Of a stretch of DNA of 8,422 nucleotides, positions 1 through 5,714 are shown in pieces. This DNA comes from DATJZH01 sp035499215. Lineage in GTDB: Bacteria; Actinomycetota; Actinomycetes; Streptosporangiales; Streptosporangiaceae. The translations under genes and the position numbers were made by a program. The DNA lies in NCBI GenBank assembly GCA_035499215.1, contig DATJZH010000282.1, forward strand, positions 1 to 8,422, written 5' to 3'. Position 1 is the stretch's first letter, and every line of letters begins with the position of its first letter. The notes beneath the pieces are model-generated. The model saw only the letters and a program-made list of their open reading frames with translations. It was not told the origin of the DNA and did not search any database.

Positions 1-408
1 CGCCGGGCGCGTGCTGACGCAAAGCGACTTCCGGGTGCCCAGCTACGCGACGACCGGCCTGTCCGGCCGTGCCGTCACCGGAACCCGCTCGCGCGGCAAG
101 CATCTGCTCACCCGGCTGGGCGGGGGCCGGACAATCCACACCCACCTCGCGCATGGACGGGTCCTGGCGGATCCAGTCCGCGAGCGGCTTGCCGCCCCGC
201 GACCACCGGATCAGGCTGGTGCTCGCCAACGAAGCCTGGCAGGCGGTCGGGCGCCTGCTCGGCGTCGTCGAGGTCCTGCAGACGCGGAACGAGGACCAGG
301 TCGGCGGGCCTGCCGTGCCGACGGTGCGGCACCGGGATCAGGAGGGCCGAGCAGGGCACCCCCGGCGAAGAGCGGGTCAGGTTCTGGTGTCCGGCATGCC
401 AGAGATAG
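1..408 (+). pseudogene. Broken Nei/Fpg-family DNA glycosylase remnant (5' end outside window)
   Basis: Intact relatives are bifunctional base-excision-repair glycosylases that remove oxidised bases. Three pieces are recognisable in three frames. Bases 2-149 read like the Nei N-terminal beta-sandwich (AGRVLTQSDFRVP, then SRGKHLLTR and HTHL); the lysine codon at 98-100 lies in the conserved GKHLL beta-hairpin. Near 150 the frame shifts by one base (four bases stand between CTC and ATG 153 where one codon is expected). Bases 153-302 continue as MDGSWRI, then IRLVLANEAWQAVG and LGVVEVL. Near 300 the frame shifts again and jumps straight to the C-terminal zinc finger at 304-408 (LPCRRCGT to FWCPACQR, Cys-x2-Cys-x20-Cys-x2-Cys), ending at TAG 406-408. 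The middle, which in the family holds the helix-two-turn-helix domain (about 130 codons by my estimate), is absent. About 18 N-terminal residues, including the catalytic Pro2-Glu3, would lie left of the window. The family call is firm. Real decay versus assembly error cannot be told from here. Confidence 0.85.
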
Positions 409-750
409 ACGCAGCAGCGGGTTCCGGTCATCGGGTCGCGGCGCAGTGTCGATGTCAGCGGTGGGGCCAGAGGTTCACCAGACCGCCAGGACCAGGGCTG
501 ACCGTCCTGGACATCAGGCACCCGCACGAGCTGTCTCCCGCAGCGGAAAACCGGCTTACACGGCACTGCGCGAAGCAAGTCGCCGGTCTTGTGATTCCGT
601 GCACTGCCTGTCTCTCCTTGCAGGCAGCCGCGCAGTGCGTCGTGAGCCGCTCGGCGCGCGCGCCAATCGGAGAAGGGCTGCGCCGAGTTTGTCCATGAGG
701 TAGCCGGGCCCGACGCGGTGATCTGCTTCGCCCCGCTCAAGTTCGGGCAC
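409..750. other. Gene-free stretch with inverted repeats
   Basis: No reading frame on either strand here shows a recognisable motif; the long open frames are the sort expected by chance at this GC. What it does hold is inverted repeats: a 7-bp pair at 486-492/504-510, a 10-bp pair at 563-572/629-638, and inside the latter a 7-bp pair at 604-610/621-627. It lies between the nei remnant and the terminator of the ABC operon, so it may be debris from the same rearrangement that destroyed nei. I could not match it to a transposase or other family. Confidence 0.5.
563..638. repeat. Nested inverted repeat (10-bp outer arms, 7-bp inner hairpin)
   Basis: The outer arms GCACTGCGCG (563-572) and CGCGCAGTGC (629-638) are perfect complements. 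The inner arms CTGCCTG (604-610) and CAGGCAG (621-627) form a hairpin with a 10-base loop, separated by one base from the right outer arm. Transcribed from either strand, this could fold into a branched structure. It lacks a T-tract and does not have tRNA proportions. Its function is unknown; it could be a remnant of a mobile-element end or a small structured RNA. Confidence 0.45.
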
Positions 751-800
751 CTTCGGTCGGCTTGCGGCCCGGCTGGCCGGGGCCCGCAAGCCGACCGAAG
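751..800 (-). terminator. Strong hairpin terminator of the ABC operon
   Basis: A perfect 17-bp inverted repeat, arms 751-767 and 784-800, encloses a 16-base loop that can itself pair at its base. The hairpin begins five bases after the permease stop codon (806-808) in the minus-strand direction. No T-run follows, which is common for GC-rich actinobacterial terminators. Being symmetrical, it could also stop plus-strand transcription coming from the nei remnant. Confidence 0.8.
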
Positions 801-805
801 CGCCC

Positions 806-1726
806 TCAGGCGTCACGCTTGCGGAACAGGAACAGCCCGGCGATGATCGCGGCCGCGGCGTAGCCGCAGAAGACGCCGAATCCGATCCACGGCGAGAACG
901 GATTAATCCCGTTGGCCTGGTGCTCCCAGATGGTGGAGCCGGCGTTAAACGGGATCCACTTGTCGATGTCGGCCTGCCCGAACCAGCCGCTCGGGGGGCC
1001 TGGCAGGAAGCCGCTGAGGATCCAGAGCACGAACATCAGCCCGATCCCGGTCGCTATGGCCCCGGCCGTGTGCCGGAGCACCATGCCAAGGCCGAACGAG
1101 AGCAGCCCGCACACCGCGAGGAAAAGGCCGCCGCCGATCACGGTCCGCGGTACGTCCGGCTGGCCGAGCGTGGTGCTGACGTGCTGGGTGGACAGGATCG
1201 CCTGGCCGACGAAGAATGCGAGGAAGCTGGTGACCAGCCCGGTGACCAGAGCGACGGCGCCGAACACGACGCCCTTCGCCGCGAAGATCGTGCCGCGGCG
1301 CGGCATGGTGCTGAGCGAGGTCCTGATCATCCCGGTCGAGTATTCCGAGGTGATGACGAGCGCGCCAAGCACGATGATGATCAGTTGGCCGATCAGCAGG
1401 CCGAACAGGCTGATGCTGGCCGCCGAGGACCTGATCTCCGCGGCTACGTGAGCGACCGCTCCGGCGACCGCCCCCGGAGGCAACGGACGTCCTCTGAGGG
1501 TGGTGCCGCCTGATATTCTCATCAGCCGCTGGGTCTGGCCCCAGCTGAACAGGGCGCCGATTCCCACGCAGGCGATGACCAGGGCCAGCAGCGTCCAGTA
1601 CGTGGACCGGACCGAGCGGATCTTGGTGAACTCCGAGCGCAGGGTGCCGAGAAAGCCGGCCCGGCCGGCCGGATGGTGCATCACGGCCCCGCCCACCAGA
1701 GCCTCATGGGCTGCTGCTGAAGCCAT
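806..1726 (-). CDS. ABC-2 type exporter permease subunit
   Basis: Membrane subunit of an ABC exporter, 306 residues. It starts with a cytoplasmic N-terminus carrying the amphipathic stretch LRSEFTKIRSVRSTYW (29-44), typical of ABC-2 permeases. About six hydrophobic segments follow, near residues 45-62, 105-125, 152-175, 197-216, 222-241 and 279-301. Between segments 2 and 3 lies the family signature SEYSTGMIRTSL (127-138), and the C-terminus is a short positive tail (FRKRDA). The frame stays open upstream to 1795, but ATG 1726 is preferred: it has AAAGGTGG (1733-1740) six bases upstream and lies one base after the ATPase stop (TGA-C-ATG), implying translational coupling. The longer start would overlap the ATPase by 68 bases. 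Transcription ends at the 751-800 hairpin. The substrate cannot be read from the sequence; drugs, lipids or peptides are all exported by this family. Confidence 0.9.
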   Translation of the reverse strand: MASAAAHEALVGGAVMHHPAGRAGFLGTLRSEFTKIRSVRSTYWTLLALVIACVGIGALFSWGQTQRLMRISGGTTLRGRPLPPGAVAGAVAHVAAEIRSSAASISLFGLLIGQLIIIVLGALVITSEYSTGMIRTSLSTMPRRGTIFAAKGVVFGAVALVTGLVTSFLAFFVGQAILSTQHVSTTLGQPDVPRTVIGGGLFLAVCGLLSFGLGMVLRHTAGAIATGIGLMFVLWILSGFLPGPPSGWFGQADIDKWIPFNAGSTIWEHQANGINPFSPWIGFGVFCGYAAAAIIAGLFLFRKRDA

Positions 1727-1727
1727 G

Positions 1728-2678
1728 TCAGGCCACCTTTCCGGCGTGAGCGGGATGCCGCGGCCGATCGTCGGGGATCCCGGCGTGGAACTCAACGCTG
1801 GATGCGGTCAGCTCCATGAATGCCTGCTCGAGCGAGGCGTGCGCCGGAGCGAGCTCATGCAGCCTGATGCTGTTCTCGAACGCCAGGTCGCCGACCTGGG
1901 CGGGCACCAGGCCCTGCACGATCATCACGCCGTCACCGTCGTCGCGGACCGTCCCGCCGGCCGCTGCGGCCAGCTTGGCGAGCTGGTCAGGCTGCGGCGT
2001 CCGCACCCGGACCGTCTGCCGGGAGTTGGCCGCGATGAACTCGTCCACCGTGCAGTCGGCGATGAGCCTGCCGCGGCCGATCACGATGAGGTGGTCGGCA
2101 GTGTTCTCCATCTCCGACATCAGGTGGGAGGAGACGAAGACCGTGCGGCCCTCGGCCGCCAGGGCCTTCATCAAGTTGCGGATCCACAGGATGCCCTCCG
2201 GATCAAGCCCGTTGACCGGCTCGTCGAACATCAGGATCGCCGGATCGCCGAGCAGCGCGGCGGCGATGCCGAGCCGCTGGCCCATGCCCAGAGAGAAGCC
2301 CTTGGACCGTTTTCTCGCCACGTCCTTAAGCCCCACCAGCGCAAGCACCTCGTCCACCCGATGCTCGGAGAGGTTGTTGGTCTGCGCCAGGCACAGCAGA
2401 TGGTTGTAGGCGCTGCGCCCGCCGTGCACGGCCTTGGCGTCCAGCAGGGCGCCCACTTCCCGCATCGGCCAGGCAAGATGCTCTAAGGTCTTGCCGTTGA
2501 CGGTGACTGTCCCCCTTGTGGGCCGGTCCAGCCCGAGGATCAGTCGCATCGTGGTCGTCTTGCCTGCGCCGTTCGGGCCAAGAAAGCCCGTTATCTTTCC
2601 CGGCTCGACGCTGAACGACAGATTGTCGACGGCCAGCGTGTCGCCATATCGCTTGGTGAGGCTCCGTGCCTCAATCAT
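1728..2678 (-). CDS. ABC exporter ATP-binding subunit (BcrA/DrrA-like)
   Basis: Cytoplasmic ATPase of 316 residues that would power the permease encoded next to it. All nucleotide-binding motifs are present and in order: Walker A GPNGAGKT at 34-41, a degenerate signature SLGMGQR at 129-135 (typical of this subfamily), Walker B ILMFDEP at 148-154, the D-loop NGLDP just after, and the switch histidine in SSH at 183-185. Residues from about 215 onward form the C-terminal extension usual in drug- and lantibiotic-type ATPases; the last 20 or so are rich in Pro, Arg and His. The start is fixed by GGAAGGAA (2685-2692) upstream of ATG 2678. First gene of a two-gene operon. BcrA/DrrA-like systems often give self-resistance, but no biosynthetic or regulator gene is in view, so the role is open. 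Confidence 0.93.
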   Translation of the reverse strand: MIEARSLTKRYGDTLAVDNLSFSVEPGKITGFLGPNGAGKTTTMRLILGLDRPTRGTVTVNGKTLEHLAWPMREVGALLDAKAVHGGRSAYNHLLCLAQTNNLSEHRVDEVLALVGLKDVARKRSKGFSLGMGQRLGIAAALLGDPAILMFDEPVNGLDPEGILWIRNLMKALAAEGRTVFVSSHLMSEMENTADHLIVIGRGRLIADCTVDEFIAANSRQTVRVRTPQPDQLAKLAAAAGGTVRDDGDGVMIVQGLVPAQVGDLAFENSIRLHELAPAHASLEQAFMELTASSVEFHAGIPDDRPRHPAHAGKVA

Positions 2679-2684
2679 CTGAGG

Positions 2685-2692
2685 TTCCTTCC
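2685..2692 (-). promoter_or_regulatory. Shine-Dalgarno site of the ABC ATPase
   Basis: On the minus strand this reads GGAAGGAA; its AAGGA core lies seven bases from ATG 2678. It is a strong site and fixes the start of the ATPase. I could not identify convincing -35/-10 boxes between it and the IS remnant at 2793. Confidence 0.7.
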
Positions 2693-2792
2693 CGGCCGGC
2701 TGTGGCGGATCCTCCGGCCCAGCGGGAAACAGTCTGGCCCGGCGGGGCCGCCGCCGCGTCGGCCCGCGGGCTGATTCCCCTCACTCCAGAGA

Positions 2793-2830
2793 TTGACATC
2801 CTCCACCGGCCTTGAGGGACGGGGATTCCC
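2793..2830 (-). mobile_element. IS200/IS605-type right end (omegaRNA 3' hairpin)
   Basis: On the minus strand this stretch begins GGGAATCCCCGTCC and ends GGAGGATGTCAA, matching the well-known right-end consensus of tnpB-carrying IS605/IS1341-like elements (GAATCCCC, hairpin, GGGGAGGATGTCAA). The hairpin spans 2803-2824 with loop CTCAA; one bulged T and one mismatch show decay from the perfect stem. In intact elements this end forms the 3' scaffold of the TnpB guide RNA (omegaRNA), and flanking DNA past the TCAA provides the guide. The left end and transposase tnpA were not found in the window. Confidence 0.65.
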
Positions 2831-3113
2831 ATGGCTGGCCCAGGCAGCAGCGAGTGGTTCGCGGCTCGCAGGCCGGGACAGTTCCCCGTCTCCCCGCGCA
2901 GTCGCGGCATGCCCTGCCGCGATGCTGATAGCCGCATTGACGTCGGCGTTGAGCGTCCGGCTGGGCTCGTGACGAGGTGCGGTATCCGCCGACCCGGTGT
3001 GGCCTTTACTGCACGCGCGATGTGGGCGTTGTCCGCTCCGATGAGATGATCTGCATCTTGCGGGCCTTCGCAGCCAGAAGGACCAACGACCCTGGTTGCC
3101 CGCCGGGGGTCGT

Positions 3114-3119
3114 TATACA
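3114..3119 (+). promoter_or_regulatory. Possible -10 element of the first MBL gene
   Basis: TATACA lies eight bases upstream of GTG 3128, in a region otherwise very GC-rich. No clear -35 box sits 16-18 bases upstream and no Shine-Dalgarno precedes the GTG, so a leaderless transcript starting at or near the GTG is a reasonable guess. The final base is not the T usually seen in actinobacterial -10 boxes. Confidence 0.25.
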
Positions 3120-3127
3120 CGGGCTTT

Positions 3128-4006
3128 GTGGAAACATCACAAAAGGACTGGCTCGGGGGCCGTCAATTCGACGTGGGCAGGTACCTGCACGGCGCCACAC
3201 TTGAAGAAACCGTCGCCACAGGGGTTTACTGCCTGGTCACTGGGAAACGGCGAGACTCGAACGTCTACTTCGTGCAGTCGGGCGAAACCTGGGTTCTGGT
3301 CGACACGGCATGGCGGGGCCGGGCCGAGCTGATCAGGAGCGCAGCGCAGACCCTGTTCGGGGCTGGCGCCCGCCCGCGAGCGATCGTGCTGACGCACGTG
3401 CACCCGGATCACGCTGGCTCCGCTTCCGAACTGGCCCGCATGTGGGACGTCACCGTGTACGTGCACCCCGGCGAACTGCCATTGCCCCCCTCTGGCCGCA
3501 TCATCGGCGCCCTGGCCGGTGTCGAGCGGCACTGGATGTTCCCCTCCGGGCAGGACGGGCTGAGCCCTATCGACCCGAACGTGGGCGTCCCCGGCCTGCC
3601 GGACTGGCAGGTCATCCCCACGCCCGGCCACACCCCTGGCCACCTGGCGCTGTTCCGGGAGGGAGACCGTGCCCTCATCCCGGGCGACGCCGTCCTGACC
3701 GTCAACCTCAATTCGCCTGGCGACGCCCTGTCGCAACGGCACACCATCGGCGGGCCACCGCGCTTTGCCACCTGGAACTGGCGAGCGGCAGCCGAGTCCG
3801 TGTCTGAACTGGCCCGGCTGGAGCCGAGCGTGCTGGCGCCAGGCCACGGAAGACCGATGGCCGGCCCGGTGCTTGCTCCGGCTTTGAGGGCTCTGGGCGA
3901 GCAGCTCAACAGCCCTGCCAGCGCCGGCGGCGCGGGCTCATCCGCGGGCCGCAAGCTGACGGAGCGGGTCCTCAACTTCTTCGACTACAGTCGCCGGGCC
4001 CGCTAA
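3128..4006 (+). CDS. MBL-fold metallo-hydrolase (first copy)
   Basis: Predicted soluble hydrolase of 292 residues in the metallo-beta-lactamase superfamily; no signal peptide is visible. The full di-metal site is present: His90-x-His92-x-Asp94-His95 (THVHPDHAGS), His168 in PGHTPGH, Asp187 in PGDAV and His240 in PGHGRP. The domain starts near residue 32 (GVYCL), leaving about 30 N-terminal residues; a Ser/Gly/Ala-rich linker (about 262-274) precedes a basic tail. The GTG at 3128 has no Shine-Dalgarno; an in-frame GTG at 3173 is an alternative. The gene stands alone, converging on the HAD gene, with tnpB debris upstream. The superfamily includes lactonases, thiolesterases, glyoxalase II-like enzymes and others; nothing in the sequence picks one. 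Fold and catalytic competence are secure, substrate is not. Confidence 0.88.
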   Translation: METSQKDWLGGRQFDVGRYLHGATLEETVATGVYCLVTGKRRDSNVYFVQSGETWVLVDTAWRGRAELIRSAAQTLFGAGARPRAIVLTHVHPDHAGSASELARMWDVTVYVHPGELPLPPSGRIIGALAGVERHWMFPSGQDGLSPIDPNVGVPGLPDWQVIPTPGHTPGHLALFREGDRALIPGDAVLTVNLNSPGDALSQRHTIGGPPRFATWNWRAAAESVSELARLEPSVLAPGHGRPMAGPVLAPALRALGEQLNSPASAGGAGSSAGRKLTERVLNFFDYSRRAR

Positions 4007-4150
4007 CGGCTCCACGGTTTTCCCGCACCGTCGCGCTCGTGACGGCGAGGTGACCGGCACCACCGCTGCGCAATCGGCCAGCCCCTCGGCGATGGCCTTC
4101 GCCACTGCGAGCGAGTGGAGATCCGGGCATGGCTCCGGCCGGGCCCTGGC

Positions 4151-5164
4151 TCAGGACGGGAAGCGGAGCTGGCAAAGGGCGGGCCCGGCCATCTCGGCCG
4201 TGACCGCGTCCCCCGACCATGCGGCCGCGCACAGCGCCCGCAGGCCGTCGATCGGCGCGCCGGCCCCGGTCAGCTCTAGCCGCCCGGAGTTCACGGCCCG
4301 CCGCGCGCTCCAGCCGGCGCAGCGAAACTCGCCGCCGGAGCCCGTCACCTGCGGATGCGGCTCCAGCAGCCCGGCCAGGTCGCGCGCGAGATAAGACGGC
4401 CGCCGGCGCGGCGGGGCGAGGACGACGTCGGCCGGCCGCGCGACGCCGGTGAACACCAGCAGGCTGTCGGCGCCGCCGTTGGCGGCGCCCTCGATGTCGG
4501 TGTCCAGCCGGTCCCCGACGACCAGCGGCCGGAGCGCGCCGGTCCGCGCGACCGCCTCGGCGTGCAGCGGCCGCTGCGGCTTGCCGGCGACTACCGGCTG
4601 CCTGCCGGTCGCGGTGACGATGACCTGCACGAGGGCCCCGTTGCCCGGCTGAAGGCCGCGCGCCGTGGGCAGCGTCGCGTCGGCATTGGATGCGACAAAC
4701 CATGCTCCGGCCCGCACCGCGAGCTCTGCCTCGGCCAGCATCGGGTAGTCGATGCCAGGTGCCCAGCCCTGGACGACGGCCGCTGGCTGCTCGGCGGCTG
4801 TCGACACCGGGCGCAGGCCGCGTTCGCGCAGCGCGATCCGCAGGCCGATGCCGCCCGCCACGAGCACGGGTGCGCCCGCGGGCAGCCGGTCAGCGATCAG
4901 GTGCGCCGCGGCCTGCGCCGAGGTAACCACGTCGTCGGCCGTCGCGGCGACGCCCAGGCCGGTGATCTGCGCCGCGATCGCCGACGGCGAGCGGGAGGCG
5001 TTATTGGTCACGAAGGCCAGCCGCATTCCGTCGCGCCTGGCGGCATCCAGCGCCCCAGCGACGCCAGGTACCGGGCTGCCGCCCAGGTAGACGACGCCGT
5101 CGAGGTCGAGCAGCGCCGCGTCATAGGCTTTGCTCAGCGGATCGGCGCAGGCGCGGGGACGCAT
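4151..5164 (-). CDS. HAD-IIA family phosphatase (NagD/Rv1692-like)
   Basis: Cytoplasmic phosphatase of 337 residues in the HAD superfamily. Motif I is DLDGVVY with nucleophile Asp20 and general acid Asp22; motif II is TNN (Thr53); motif III is Lys195 in AGKPQ; motif IV is GDRLDTD with Asp218, Asp221 and Asp223. The cap inserted between motifs II and III is of the NagD (C2) type. Past residue 270 there is an extension of about 65 residues ending in a helical stretch (DGLRALCAAAW), a feature of the actinobacterial group. The M. tuberculosis member Rv1692 is known as a glycerol 3-phosphate phosphatase in phospholipid head-group recycling; that activity here is inference from family and gene order. 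Its ATG overlaps the TPR stop by one base (TAATG), with GGAAGG twelve bases upstream, so it is translationally coupled to the TPR gene. Confidence 0.92.
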   Translation of the reverse strand: MRPRACADPLSKAYDAALLDLDGVVYLGGSPVPGVAGALDAARRDGMRLAFVTNNASRSPSAIAAQITGLGVAATADDVVTSAQAAAHLIADRLPAGAPVLVAGGIGLRIALRERGLRPVSTAAEQPAAVVQGWAPGIDYPMLAEAELAVRAGAWFVASNADATLPTARGLQPGNGALVQVIVTATGRQPVVAGKPQRPLHAEAVARTGALRPLVVGDRLDTDIEGAANGGADSLLVFTGVARPADVVLAPPRRRPSYLARDLAGLLEPHPQVTGSGGEFRCAGWSARRAVNSGRLELTGAGAPIDGLRALCAAAWSGDAVTAEMAGPALCQLRFPS

Positions 5165-5712
5165 TATTCTGCAGTACCTTCCGCCAGCCGGTTCCTGGCG
5201 CTCAGCGTGGCACGAACGCTGCGCAGCGCCTCGGTGTAGTGCCGCAGATTCGGCCTCATCGCAGCGGCCAGGGCCAGGTGCTCGGCTGCCGCGCCCGGAT
5301 CTCCGGTCCGCGCCAGTGCCAGGCCCAGCCCGAACTGCGCGTAGTCATCGCTGGGGCTCGCATCCACGATCCGCTGGAAGCTCTCGGCCGCCGCGGCGTA
5401 CCGGCCTGCGTCAAATTGCGCCCTGGCCAGCGCCTCCAGCACGCTCCTTGACTGCGGCTCGGCGGCGGCCGCCCGGGCCAGGATCTGCGCCGCGGCGGCG
5501 GCGCTGCCGCGGCCGAGCAATTCAAGGCCCCGGTGGTAGAGCGCGTAGGTGTCATCCTCGTGCACCGCCGCTGCTGCCTCAGCAGGCACATCGGGCTGCT
5601 CAGCCCCACATTCCGACCTGTTTGGTGATGTATCGATGGGTTTCGTCCCGTCCATGCCTGCGGGTTCTTCTTCGGGACGGGAATCGCGGCCGCCGATTGA
5701 TCCTTCTGACAT
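5164..5712 (-). CDS. TPR-repeat protein (Rv1691-like)
   Basis: Protein of 182 residues. Residues 1-50 are polar, acidic and probably disordered. Three tetratricopeptide-like helix pairs follow at about 54-86, 87-120 and 121-154, with landmark stretches YHRGLELLGRGSAAAAAQIL, ALARAQFDAGRYAAAAESF and YAQFGLGLALARTGDPGAAA. The C-terminal helix carries YTEALRSVRATL. Such repeats bind partner proteins; no enzymatic residues are seen. The block QFGLGLALARTGD is what I recognise from the TPR protein encoded beside the HAD-IIA phosphatase in actinobacteria (Rv1691 next to Rv1692). An ATG at 5748 would also be in frame, but ATG 5712 has GGAAGGAT at 5721-5728 and is preferred. The stop overlaps the HAD start by one base. 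A partner role with the HAD enzyme is plausible but unproven. Confidence 0.88.
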   Translation of the reverse strand: MSEGSIGGRDSRPEEEPAGMDGTKPIDTSPNRSECGAEQPDVPAEAAAAVHEDDTYALYHRGLELLGRGSAAAAAQILARAAAAEPQSRSVLEALARAQFDAGRYAAAAESFQRIVDASPSDDYAQFGLGLALARTGDPGAAAEHLALAAAMRPNLRHYTEALRSVRATLSARNRLAEGTAE

Positions 5713-5714
5713 AT

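Larger units (their letters stand above)
2675..3110 (-). pseudogene. Degraded tnpB 3' end (IS200/IS605 family)
   Basis: TnpB is an RNA-guided nuclease encoded by IS200/IS605-type elements. One minus-strand frame is open from 3110 to 2675 without a plausible start. Around 2900-2955 it reads TLNADVNAAISIAAG, the RuvC-III block of TnpB in which the Asp is catalytic. It then runs as a low-complexity tail across the right-end hairpin at 2793-2830, as the C-termini of many such tnpB genes do. Just upstream, a different frame carries GRRIPHLVTSPAGR, which would fit the residues normally preceding this block, suggesting a frameshift near 2955. RuvC-I and RuvC-II are absent and no zinc-finger cysteines are clear. 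By chance or not, the open frame ends in a TGA overlapping the ATG of the ABC ATPase. The family call rests mainly on the short RuvC-III motif plus the adjacent hairpin. Confidence 0.6.

Noticed and set aside
1727..1795. Longer N-terminus for the ABC permease
   Set aside because: It would overlap the ATPase by 68 bases and lacks a ribosome site, while ATG 1726 has a good one and perfect operon spacing.
1500..2486. 328-residue plus-strand open frame antisense to the ABC genes
   Set aside because: Composition (His/Arg/Gln-rich) is that of an antisense shadow; the minus strand carries complete ABC motifs.
2671..3120. 149-residue minus-strand open frame across the IS remnant
   Set aside because: It is out of frame with the RuvC-III motif for most of its length and shows no family pattern; the pseudogene interpretation explains the region better.
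3938..4150. Frame staying open for 69 codons past the HAD stop codon (minus strand), with a helix-like stretch
   Set aside because: No start codon with a ribosome site, it runs antisense into the end of the MBL gene, and the HAD protein already has its family-typical C-terminus.
3972..4703. 243-residue minus-strand open frame
   Set aside because: Arg/Ala/Gly-rich shadow of the HAD gene in another frame, without motifs.
5130..5714. Upstream extension of the DUF1015 frame giving a 643-residue protein
   Set aside because: The added part is antisense to the well-supported TPR gene, is Arg/Pro-rich low-complexity sequence and has no DUF1015 family match.
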